In this document: piece after piece, positions 54,111-64,000 of the stretch
Layout of the letters: every line of letters starts with the position of its first letter
Position numbering within the stretch: position 1 is the stretch's first letter
Origin: Struthio camelus
Lineage: Eukaryota; Chordata; Aves; Struthioniformes; Struthionidae
Direction: 5' to 3'
Assembly: GCF_040807025.1 (NCBI RefSeq)
Contig: NC_090968.1
Location: 5,135,906-5,199,905, forward strand
DNA: 64,000 bases
The notes under the pieces: generated by a model
What the model was told of the DNA's origin: nothing
The model's database searches: none
The model's input: only the letters and a program-made list of their open reading frames with translations
Translations under genes and position numbers: made by a program

Positions 54111-57100
54111 GAATTAAGCTCCATTCTCATGAAGTCCACACAGTGGACTGTCTGCAAGAGCATCCTCCCTCTTTTAAAGAGGAACCTGGCATTTATGAGA
54201 AAAATCATTTGTTTATCCTGAGAGGGAAGGTCAACATTATCAGACAGCTTCAAATCCCTTTCAGGAAACAAAAAACAAACAAGAGGCAGCAAAAATCTGG
54301 AGGAAAAGCTTAATGCTGACATTCAAAAAGTAATGTATAGACACGTACCCCATCACCCCCACAGAGATGTGCCACAGATCCCAGTTAAAAGAAAGATGCT
54401 CTGGAAGGAGAGATTAGAGTCACCTTCACCTCCACACAGTCTCTTTTAAGGATGGACATAAACAAGAAGCCCATGAGCAAAGAGATGCATCATTAGGATG
54501 AAAATACGTGGAGGGTGTGAACCCTTGAGCACCACAGCGTTAGCTAGCTCGCGTGAGGTTAACCGCTAACTGTGGCAGATAGGAGTAGACTTCCCCTCAG
54601 GGCTGTTTATTGCATAATTGTCCAGCGTGGGCATTTCCCACTTTGGTGTCAAGTGTCCCTGCTCCTGGCCACGGGGCGGGGGGACAGGAGCCGGGAGGAG
54701 AGCCAAGGCTCTGCTCAAACTCTTGGACTCATTTTATGTTCCACTTGCAATAGAGCTGCGGAAGCAGGGCGAAACTCGGCATCACAAAACTGCGGTGGGT
54801 CCCCCCCGGCTTCTCCATGCACTTCGTTTACGCCCGCCGCTGCTCTTGTGGTGCAATCTCCCCGGCTTCTGAACGGTTCCTGCTTCAGACGGAGCTGCGG
54901 AGACGGGGAGGCCTGCGGCGATAAGGCCTGGGGGAGTGACAGGGGGCCTGTCTGTGAGTGATAAAAACACCCCTCTCCCGCCTGAGACCGGTGCCTCGTC
55001 TGCAAATGGGCCTTAAATGGAAATGCTCTGCGTGCCAGCTCTGTGCATGGCTGCAGCCAAGCAGTGGAAATTCTTGCTTGGCGGGTGAATGACGTTACCG
55101 GCCCTGGGAGTCCCACCCGGCGCTGCAGCATCTGGCTGGGATGGGGCTGGGGAGTGGGAGAAGGCTCACATCACTCAACTCGCTCATTAGCTTAAATACC
55201 CACGGCACAGCAGAAAGCCGTCTTTGCTCAGAGCTGTGGAAAAGCTGTGGTTTGTCAGCACAGATAACTCCATTAGTCCAATTGTATAAACAGAGAGAGT
55301 GAGACAGATGGACAAAGAACTGCAGCTTCGCAACAAGTGTTTGGCAGAACGGGATTAGGCCTTGGGGTCTCGGTGCTGAAGGTTGTTCTCACCCTGCTGA
55401 GGTGCACCTGAGGGCACAGTGTACATTATTGGGCAAACTGGGAAGCAGCAGTTCTAAAATATGTTCTCACTTCTGCATCCCCTTGCCCCATGTGCAGCCT
55501 CCTGCCCATATGGATTTATGCGATCCCATAAATGCCCCATAAATGGCAAGTCCCATAAATGGCGTCAGGTTGGTTTTTTTGGAGAGTAGACAGACAGGGT
55601 CCTTCACAGTCCCGCTGGATACAGCCAGGGTGCCGTATCGCACAAAGGCCAGGCATGGCCATCTGAAGTTGCAAATGCAGTAAGGCTGTTAAATAGCATT
55701 TATTCTGACCTAACTGAAAAATGAGTTGTTCTCTAAGGCCCTGAATCACTTGAGCTGAAGTCAGTGGTATCTAGAACACAGAACACATGGTTTTGGTTAA
55801 ACAAAAGGCCCTGCATACTTTTGGGGCCTGTCATATAACTACCCACCCAGGAAACAACCAGGAATTCCTGATCTACTTTAAATCATACTTCAGCTTAATT
55901 ATTTTCTGTGTAGACAGGCCCTAACTTCTGCAAGGAGAAAACTAGGTTTCCATGGCATGGCACAGCTGGTTGCAGAAACGCTCACTCTCTCAAGAGTTCA
56001 GTGCCCAAAGGGGAGATGCTTCCCAAATATCCGTGGCCCGAGCGTGGACACTGCTGGTCTGCTTGGATCCAAGGAGCCTTCCTTGCAGGCTGCCTCCCTG
56101 CAAAGCTCTGGAGATGCTGAAGATGCCACTGAACTGGTCAGCAGCCCTGTTTTCATCCAAATTTTCAGTGCACTGAGCCACTTCCATGAAGAGCAGCTTT
56201 TCCTGCGGAGCGGCCAACCTCCTCTGAGCCTTGTCACCCAGTTGCAGGCTCTCACCCACAGTTGCTCTTCCTGGGCCTGGACTTGAAAAAGGATCAGTCA
56301 CTCAAGAGTTACTGCTGGGGCAACTACATGCCCAGCCTCCGGTGAGTCACATCCCCACATGCATCCCGGCTAGGGCTGTAACAGCATTTCTCAGGGAGGG
56401 AGCATTTTCCAAAGCCCTGGGCTATTGAATGCAGCTAACACAAACCGAGCCCTAAGTTCAAGTCTGGTACGGAGTCTAGGAAAAGATTAACAGGTCACAG
56501 CTCCTCCATCTCTCCATCTCGGCTTTGTTTCGGTGGAGTAGTTTGTCCCACTCGCTATCCAAATGAGCTCACTGCAGAAGGGCTAGCGGTGTAATGGCAC
56601 AAAGTCCAAAGGTTTTCCTTTCTTATTTTTTTTTTCTTTGGGCTCAAGCCTGCAGAAAACCGCGTGGAATTTCCCCACTTTCCAGCTCAGAGGCAAAAGT
56701 TAGGGAGGAGGGGTTTTGAAGGAGGGGTGAGGGTTTTTGCTGAGCCGCACCACAGCCCACAGGGCGGCTTTGCACCTCGTGCCCGGCCACCGGCCCCTCC
56801 AGGAGCCTTTTGCGTCTTCCTGTAAACTCCGTGCTCCTCGCTGGGATTTCTTGGAAGCAGGAGGGGATATTTATGTAACTCCATTTTCCCCGTAAAACAT
56901 ATATTCTTGCTCACTTGAGGTTTAGACGCTGCTATGATGGGGGGGGGGAACAAGCTGAGAAAGCAAAAGGTGTCAATGAAAAGCCCCTCGCAGAAGCATT
57001 CGTGAGGGCGCTTGTCTGATCTGGAGGCTTGAAAACCAGCCGTAACTATTTTCCCCGACACACCCCCCCCCCCCACCCATCCACCCACCAACACGAAAGC

Positions 57101-57327
57101 GCTAAAAAATGAAAGTTCCGCGGCAAGCCGGGCGGGTTCAGTTTTCGGCCCGGCCAGTGAAGCTGTTAACAAAAGCCGTGCTGAAACCTCCGTGCGGCTT
57201 CCGAGCGGCGGCGGCGGCGGCGGCGGGGCCAAGCGTGCGCGGGATGGAGGGGGGGGCAGCACGGGCCAGCCAGCCGGCCGGCCCCCTTCCTCCTCCTCCT
57301 CCTCCTCCCGGCCCGGCCCACATCGCG

Positions 57328-57335
57328 TATTTAAG
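57328..57335 (+). promoter_or_regulatory. TATA-like box of TNFRSF10-like gene
   Basis: tatttaag, 118 bases upstream of the ATG and surrounded by GC-rich sequence with a CGG run (about 57206-57225). A start site near 57358 would give a 5' UTR of about 90 bases. Confidence 0.45.
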
Positions 57336-57445
57336 CCGGCCGCCGGCCGCGTTGCGGGAGAGTGAGCGCACCGGGGGCGACCCGGAGCCGACCCGGAGCT
57401 CAGCCGAGCCGCCCCGACCCGGAGCCGGCCCCGCTCCCGCGCACG

Positions 57446-57520
57446 ATGCGCGGCGCGCCCCGACGGCGCTGCCGCCTCCTCCGCCTCCTCCTCTTCCTCC
57501 TCCTGCTGCTGCCGCCGCCG
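57446..57520 (+). CDS. TNFRSF10-like exon 1 (signal peptide)
   Basis: ATG in gcacgATGC, 25 codons, ending on a codon boundary in three CCG codons before gtgtgtgg. Lies in a CpG island. Confidence 0.75.
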
Positions 57521-60500
57521 GTGTGTGGGGTCCGGGGGGGGGGGGGGGCGCCGGGCGCCGCCGCGGCATGTCCGGGCTTGCTGCGCCGTCGGGGCCCGGC
57601 AAGGGGTTGGCGGCTCCCCCTTCACGGGAGTTACTGGGGGGGGGCGCAGAGGGTGGCTGGGGGGGGGCAGCGGGCGGAGGGGGGTCGTAGGGGCTGGAGG
57701 GGGAGCAGTGGGCGGAGGGGGGGTCGTAGGGGCTAAGGGAGGGGGCTCCCGGGGGCAGCGGGGGGGGCTCACCTGTACGGGGGGGCAGGGGCTGGGGGGG
57801 GCTCACCTGTATGGGGGGGGCTCCCAGGGGCCGTGTGGGGGACTCTTGGGGGGTTATGGGGGGGCTCACCTGTACGGGGGGAGGCTCCCGGGGGGTTATG
57901 GGGGGGCTCACCTGTACGGGGGGAGGCTCCCGGGGGGTTATGGGGGGGCTCACCTGTACGGGGGGAGGCTCCCAGGGGCTGTGGGGGGGGCTCACCTGTT
58001 TGAGGGGGAGGCTCCTAGGGGGTTATGGGGGGCTCACCTGTATGGGGGGAGGAGGCTCCTAGGGGGTTATGGGGGGCTCCTAGGGGCTGTGGGGGGGGCT
58101 CACCTGTATGGGGGGGAGGCTCCAAGAGGCTATGGGGAGGCTCCTGGGGGTTATGGGGAGCAGGGGCCATGGGGGGCTCACCTCTATGAGGAGGGGGCTC
58201 CCCTGGTGTGTGGGCTATGGGAAAGGCATGGGGGTTTCCCTGGCCCAGGGGCTATGGGGGCTCCCCTGGAGAGCTTGGGGGGGGGCTGCAGGGGGCTCCG
58301 CAGGAGGCTCGTAGGGGAGCAGGGACACGTGGGGCAGGGCGGAGGCGGGAGCGCGTTCCCAGCCCGCCGGGGCGCGGGGAATGGGCACGTGCGCCCGCGC
58401 GTGGGGCGGCCGGAGGACTGGAGGGGATTTCCACTTCCTCGCTTCCAACGGCATTGTTTGCCGTTCCGGGTCGGGATCTTGCGGCGACACCGAGTCCGTG
58501 CGGACGTTCGCGCCACGTGAACGCAGCGGGACGTTCGGAAGTGTCCGGGCTCTGCTGCGGGCCCTTCTGTGCCGTCTCGTGTGGGGATATGTGATTTTAG
58601 ACTTCCCCAACGGCAGTCTGACTCCTTAGCGTTGGTGACTTTTAGGATAGAAACTCCCACCCGCCCATACTGTATTTCTTGGGTTGGAGGTGGCTATAGC
58701 TCGGAGAGGTGCCCAAAGTCTCGTGTCGCCTGCAGTCAGTGGGAACCCTGTCCCGAGGATCCCGGGACTGGCCCCGATTCCTGCCGTGGCGCAGGAGCGG
58801 CTCTGGGACGCGTGGTTGCTGTTTGCCTGCTGGAATTGCTGCCGCTGAAATCGGCGCTGCCTGTAACAGGTTTTTAAGTGCCTCATCTTCTCCGGTCCCT
58901 TCCCGTGCTGTTTCTGTGAGTTGCACAGGTTAGGTGATCCCTTCTTGAGTCTCCCTGCTCTTTGCTTAGACTTGCCTGTATAGGCAATAGCCTTACCGAC
59001 CCCATCACCTACAGGCCTGCTCTTACTGGACTTGTTTTCTTTTATAAAAAATAAAAATAAAAAGGGAGGGAGAACTGATCAGGACTGATGTTGGCCCACG
59101 TGATAATCATACGATATTATGGCTGCAAGTTGCTTCCTCTGCACACCATGGCTTGTTGCATCATGCCTGGACACGGGCCACAGGCTCGTGAAGAAGAAAT
59201 CCTCCGAATTTCTGTATTTGCGGGAGCTCGAATTCCATCCACATAAGGTCTGCAGGGAAACCCCAAGTTCAGCAAACTTATTCCCTTGGAGCAGAGGCGT
59301 GTCAGTTGTCTGTGAAGTCTCTCTCTCACTCCTTGTTCCTTAACACTGTTGGTGCTCTGGGATTAAGAGCCTCACTCCCTACATCAAGGGTTGACATGGT
59401 TATTAATACTGTCTAGATGCTTTGTGGTGGTCAGGAGTTCAGTTTGTGGGCTATCTGCTGCCATAATGGTTTGATTCCTTCCTTGGGATCACTTCAGGAG
59501 GAAACCAGAAATCGGTGGTAGAGGAGAGAAGGTTCAAAGATCGGCACTTCCCAAAAAGTCTTCTCCAGGTCTGATCATCCAGACCGAATAGAAAGAGGGG
59601 TTTAAATTCATGGTCGATGAGGATATTGGAAATTACTATGACTGATCATTCTTCAGCTTTGGGGCAGCATTACTTTCTTTGGATGTTTGCTACGGGTGAA
59701 AAGTACTCTTGAATACCATTGCTTGCGTTGAACTTGACCTCCCTATGCAACTTGCTTTAAAACTGGCTTTTGCAGTGATAAAATAGCTGCCTGTGCTGGA
59801 ATTGATCAGGCAAGTCTTCTGATGCTGGGACAAGCTGAAGTGTGGCTGTATTTCTTTCTCCCTAGGCTTTTTTTTAAAACCTCTTCTGTGATCTAGGCAG
59901 GGTCCTTCCCTCTGTTTTTAAGTTAAAGATTTTTTTGGATTGTTTTGCTGTTTTTTGGTGAGTTCCTCCGTCTCCTGGCAAGTTAGCTGTGCAATTAAAG
60001 GCTGAAGGTGAGGCCACCCGGCCCAAGGAAGATGGAGGTTTGCCCCTGGATTGCCACAGTGACTTGCCAGCAGGGAGGGCCAGGTCTAGAGGTTATCATA
60101 ATCCTAGGGTGAAGTTAGTGCTGGTTGCAAGTGTCCTGTTAGCACCTTGCAGTGGGTGTTGGACTGGGTTTCTCCAGGGCCAAGGTATGTTGTGGTGGTG
60201 TCTGGCCTCTGGTTATCAGTATTTTGGAGCAGGCAAGGGTAAGAGCTGGCGGAAAGCATCATAGGACACACGCTTGGAGCAGAAGGGTCCAGGCTCTGCT
60301 ATGGGCATGCAGCGACTCTCTGAACCCCTTTTTGCCCGTTTCCTGGACTGTAAAACTGAGGCCACCTTTTGCCTGTGGCTCCTAGGCTGGCTTATCTCAG
60401 TGCTTTGCAAAACTGATAGGTTAGATTCCTACCTGCAAAGGGCTCTGTCAGGACGATGTACTTGAACTGCATTTGCTCTTGAAGGTGGTGTGGGCTGATA

Positions 60501-63204
60501 ACCTTATCATGCACTTGTGCAAGCTCAGGGAGAGCACTGAAATCCTGTGCCTGAGGGGCCCTCTGAAACAACAGATGTTGTTGCTGTGGTTGCCTTCACG
60601 GCTTGGCAGGAAAACTTTCTTGCCCATGAGGGCAGTCAGGCAGTGGGACAGGTTGCCCAGGGAGGTTGTGCAGTCTCTGTTCTCGGGGGCTTTCAAGGCC
60701 AGAATGGGTAAAGCCCTGAGAACTGCAGAGGGTAAAACAACTTGTGACTGGAAGGTAAAAGCTGAGTTGTCTCCTAAGTTGGATGCAAAAGGAGTTTATA
60801 ATAACTTTATAATAAACTCTGGGAGGCAGCCAGCAGGAGATCTGCACCTGTACTTTGCAAAACCCCAAATGCTATAGAGCTGGTAGTTGTGTTCGTGCTC
60901 TTTCTTACGGTTGGGATATTTGTCTGCATGAGGCCTGAGTTTCTTTGCTTTTTTTCTGCGCTGTCTGGATTAGCAGCGTGCCAGCTCTAGGATCCCAGTC
61001 CTGCGCTGAGGTCCAGCTTCCTCTTCTTGCTTCCTGCCTTTAACCGTGTAGCTACCCAGAGCTCTTTAAGCAGCTGTGACACCCCAGGGGAGGTGGGAAG
61101 TTCAAGTTCCCGATGAACTGTGTTATCTAAAGCTCGGGTAACACTAATGCAGTCTGAAGGAGGTGGAGGAACCGTTGCAGGGCTCTGAGTTGGATTACTC
61201 CAAGCCAGGGTCTGGAGATGGCCATATGCCCAGGCTGGCCATGGCTGGGGGGTTTGTGCCTCTCTGGCTCCCCATGTTGCGGCATGCGGGGCGAGAGGGA
61301 CCATCTCTGGCCAGTGCTCCTGGAGGTAATGGAGGGGAATCGTGGCTTGTGGGCAGGCTGGTCTGAGGAACCTTTTTTTTGTGGGTGCTGTGCTGAGACC
61401 CTCAAGCCTGCTGCGGCTGGCTTTGCGCTCACACCCTTCCTCGCAGCGCGCTGGCTGCCGGAGGAGGAGGGGATGTGGCTCGGGAGGTGGTGCGGCTGAC
61501 TCAGACAGTGTACTGCTTGTGCTTCTATTGTCTCCACCGTTCTTTCGAGGCAGCTTCTGACTCATAGAAGAAATATTTGTTTCAGGAGGCAGGTTTCGGG
61601 CTGGCTTGGAGTATAGAACTAGAAAGGGAAATGGCTATTGCCACACAGTCGCTGCTGTGCTGCCCCATGCATGGCATGGGAGGGGACTGCCCCTCTCGGC
61701 TCAGGCTTCTGTCCTTCTACCTGGCTTTGCAAAGGGACAGAGGCTGGTTTGTGTCCATTTGGCCTCCTGACACAGTGCTAACTTGTGCCCAGTGCTGAAA
61801 AGTGCTGGGTGTGATGCTGAGTGGTCCTTTCCCATGCTGGCACAGGGGTGGTGGTCACAGCCAGAAGTCAGGGTGCACCCAAAACCGTGATGGAGAGAGT
61901 GGCCGTTCCTGTCCAGCCTTGTCCCTCCACGGCTTGAGTGATCGAGCAGATGCAGAAAGAGCTGAGCCAGCAGAAAGGTGTGCAGTGAGCTGGAGGAAAT
62001 GGGGCCATGGGCTTCCTGATCCTCAGCGAGATACAGGGGACAATACGGAAATGCTCAAGGCTGCACTGTCCTCTGGAAGACCACGAGGCAGAAGTGCCCA
62101 CAAGAAACAGCGGGGCTGCGACGAGCCAAGCACCAGCCTTGACGTATGGCTGCCTTCCTCCCCAAAAACACCCTTTCTGTTCCTCTTCCCTCCCCACTCG
62201 GTAACATTCAGTCTTCTTTGGTACGGTTGGTTCATGTGCCCAGAAATTGGGGAAGGAAGGGGGTCCTGATGTTATCCTAAGGAAATGTTAGTAAGCCTTT
62301 GCCTTGCTGATAACCCTGGCATACAGGAATCCATACAGCCATATGCAAGCAGCTATACAAACCTCCTCCTGCTGTTTTGCCAGGAAACAACCACCTTTCC
62401 TAAGGGGTTGGAAGTACCCTTAACCTCTGTCAAGGGGATGTTTAGCAGCCAGGCTGAGCTCAGCATGGCTAGCAGCTCTGGAGCTTGCCTGGGTGCTCTG
62501 CTCCCTCCTTTGCCTGAACATGCTGGGCAAAACATCTATTGCCCTCCTCCTTTGCCCTGTGGACTCAGTGCCTGCTGGATTTGAGTAGGCAAGCTGTCCA
62601 AATCTTACTGCTTGCCTCTGCTTGCATCTGATATGTGGTATCTATCCACCTGCCCATCTAAAATTCCTGACTGTGCTGTCCAATCTTCTTTGGCTGTTGC
62701 ACACATCTCTTGGCTCTTACAGTCCCGTGGCACTTAGCCGGCTGTCCTGACCATCCCTTTGCTTCCTTTCAGAGCCCTTCTGGCCCTTGCATCCAAGACA
62801 GGGTGGCTGGGTCCCCTCGCCTGTGCTTCGTTATCTGCTAGTGAGATGCTGTTGGCTCCTGCCCCAGTCTGCCTGTCCAGTACTGCCTTGGCTCTGAGGT
62901 GCTAAAGCAATAAGTAGATTGCTCCAGGCTGTGCAGACAGTGTGGGACCATGCTGCAAATGTCCTCTCCTGAGCTTCTTGTTCACCCATCTGTCTCTTAC
63001 CTGGTCTAGCGATAGCTGCACATAGATTGTAGCACAGCTGTGTCTTTTGTGGATTTTTGTTAACCCAGGCTTTTCTGCACTTTTAACAGGAAGCTTTTCT
63101 GGGAACTGTTGCAGTAGCACTGGATCACTTGGACTTAAGTAGGGGAAGGGAAGACTTTTACCAGGTCCAAGATGGAGATCGTTATTGCAAGAAGTGTCCA
63201 GCAG
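57446..63204 (+). CDS. TNFRSF10-type death receptor, first two coding exons (partial)
   Basis: Exon 1 is 57446-57520 and exon 2 is 63090-63204; the gene continues beyond the window. Exon 1 encodes a basic start (MRGAPRRRCR) and a leucine-rich signal peptide core (LLLFLLLLLPPP), with donor ccg|gtgtgt. Exon 2 follows cttttaacag in phase 0. It reads EAFLGTVAVALDHLDLSRGR, then EDFYQVQDGDRYCKKCPA, ending with one base before gtaaga. The YCKKCPAG signature is the opening of a TNFR cysteine-rich domain. The position beside CHMP7 matches the human TNFRSF10 cluster, so a TRAIL-receptor-type gene is the best call; in chicken the orthologous locus is TVB. Transmembrane and death domains are not in view, so death-receptor function is inferred. 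Confidence 0.8.
57760..58200. repeat. 42-bp G-rich minisatellite in TNFRSF10-like intron 1
   Basis: The anchor ctcacct(g/c)ta occurs at 57768, 57802, 57865, 57907, 57949, 57991, 58033, 58099 and 58177. Four consecutive intervals are exactly 42 bases and the others are 34, 63, 66 and 78. A unit reads ctcacctgtacggggggagg, then ctcccggggggttatggggg. Eight copies carry the E2-box cacctg. The coding (+) strand is G-rich. Confidence 0.92.
60295..60400 (-). mobile_element. MIR-like SINE relic
   Basis: The string actctctgaacccctttttg, then cccgtttcctggactgtaaa and actgagg, resembles the inverted MIR segment cctctctgagcctcagtttcctcatctgtaaaatg. Confidence 0.45.
60600..60725 (+). mobile_element. CR1-type LINE 3' remnant
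   Basis: Contains ggcagtcaggcagtgggaca, then ggttgcccagggaggttgtg and gctttcaaggccagaatggg. These match the common avian CR1-related 3' segment (gtcaggcactggaacaggctgcccagggaggtggtggag...gtgttcaag). The translated trace AVRQWDRLPREVV fits the C-terminal pattern of these reverse transcriptases. The edges are approximate and upstream sequence from about 60520 may belong to it. Confidence 0.7.
63090..63204 (+). CDS. TNFRSF10-like exon 2 (start of CRD1)
   Basis: Acceptor cttttaacag, donor gtaaga, 38 codons plus one base. The two cysteines of YCKKCPA start the first cysteine-rich domain. Confidence 0.85.
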
Positions 63205-64000
63205 GTAAGATGTTCTCAAACTTCACACTGTATGCGGCCTCTTCTCATTTCTGCTTGCAGAGTCTGTCTTTGCTGCTTGAGGAGTAAGTCTGTTCTACAG
63301 CTCTCCTCTGCTCTGCTTGCACCCAGAATACAGGGAAGGGGGGGGGGGGAAGGAGAAGGCTGTTGCTCTCATCCTCTGCTGGCTTCACACTCCTGTTTTG
63401 TGCACTGAAGGATGTGAGCACCTTTATGCAACAGCTGTTGGTCTGGCAGCTTCCAGTGCCTGAAGGGTTGACCAGGAACTGTTGGTTGCCTGACAGAAGG
63501 TGGGTGTGCGAAGCAGCTCCCAACAGCATGAGTCCCTGCTCGTCCCTCAGTCGTCTCTGTTCTGCTCTTTCAGGGAAGCAGCTACAAAATCCTTGCCAGA
63601 CTGGGCCAACTTCTTGGTCCTCTAGTCCTGTATTTTAGCTGTAATGCACCAGGCTGAGAGCCTGTGCAATGCAGTGTGGCTTGAGGAGGAGACCTCCTCC
63701 TCAGGATGAGAGGGTCTTCTGCAGCTCAAGACTAGCTGGAGTTCTGAAACATGCAACTTATCCCTTTTTTGCACCTTTTCTAAATTACACTTGTTGAGGG
63801 TGTCTTTTTGCTAACCCTTGTAATGGACGCTCCAAAGTGGAGATCTCAAGCTCAGTGATTGAATCCTGTGACCTAAGGACTCGTTATGTGAAAGTTTCCC
63901 TTTGATGGTTCTAATTTTACCTTTTGGCTTTGCTGACAACAGAATCGGCTTCCTTTCTGCAAAGACATCTCAATCTTATGCTCTGTTCATTGATATGCCC
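63205..64000 (+). other. TNFRSF10-like intron 2 (partial)
   Basis: No further cysteine-rich-domain exon was seen before the window ends. A short G tract lies at about 63339-63350. Confidence 0.55.

Larger units (their letters stand above)
50400..57100. other. Intergenic between CHMP7 and TNFRSF10-like gene
   Basis: No gene was recognised. It holds a MIR-like relic (53995-54110) and a 34-bp perfect tandem duplication (53552-53619). The two genes are divergent, so regulatory sequence for both is expected here. Short ORFs on both strands have no homology I can name. Confidence 0.55.
58230..63089 (+). other. Rest of TNFRSF10-like intron 1
   Basis: Begins GC-rich and falls to average composition. 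It contains a MIR-like relic and a CR1-type remnant. No additional exon was recognised. Confidence 0.55.

Noticed and set aside
57768-58185. Repeated caggtgagc donors on - as evidence for an antisense gene
   Set aside because: No coding exon or acceptor partner was seen on that strand. The motif is simply part of the tandem unit.
57138-58520. Long Gly- or Pro-rich frames on both strands near the TNFRSF10-like promoter
   Set aside because: Composition artefacts of the 42-bp G-rich repeat and CpG island. The true exon is only 57446-57520.

Overview
This is vertebrate nuclear DNA, most likely from a bird or a close sauropsid relative. The exon-intron genes, MIR-like relics, a CR1-type LINE remnant and GC-rich minisatellites beside CpG-island promoters fit a gene-dense avian (micro)chromosome. 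No species is assigned. The gene order LOXL2 > < R3HCC1, D1-class dopamine receptor <, CHMP7 <, > TNFRSF10-like matches the human 8p21 block LOXL2-R3HCC1-CHMP7-TNFRSF10. The extra gene is the dopamine receptor, which has no mammalian counterpart at this position.

Layout. (1) 1-16068, + strand: the 3' half of LOXL2, eight exons from the end of SRCR3 to the stop, with the copper site and both cofactor-forming residues. (2) 16069-18264: shared 3' interval of two convergent genes. (3) 18265-about 28150, - strand: R3HCC1. I assembled seven coding exons that join in frame to 669 codons plus stop. The first exon is non-coding and lies in a GC-box array, and a 1.1-kb, 60-bp-unit minisatellite fills part of intron 1. 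(4) 28.4-34.2 kb: intergenic. (5) 34202-35563, - strand: an intact single-exon D1C-type dopamine receptor. (6) 35.8-41.0 kb: intergenic plus the CHMP7 3' region. (7) 41015-49705, - strand: CHMP7, ten coding exons joining in frame to 446 codons plus stop, with an NRF1/CRE-rich CpG-island promoter. (8) 50.4-57.1 kb: intergenic. (9) 57446 to the window end, + strand: the first two coding exons of a TNFRSF10-type death receptor, which continues beyond the window.

The genes do not form one pathway: extracellular matrix cross-linking (LOXL2), a poorly characterised R3H/RRM-like protein (R3HCC1), dopamine signalling, ESCRT-III nuclear envelope sealing (CHMP7) and death-receptor signalling.

The most unusual points are: a CTG in a perfect Kozak context where human R3HCC1 has its ATG; an in-frame 66-bp repeat of about 10 units that accounts for most of the extra length of R3HCC1; and three GC-rich minisatellites in the first introns of R3HCC1, CHMP7 and TNFRSF10, each G-rich on the coding strand. 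No CRISPR array, operon, prokaryotic element or intact mobile element was seen, and no new multi-gene system.
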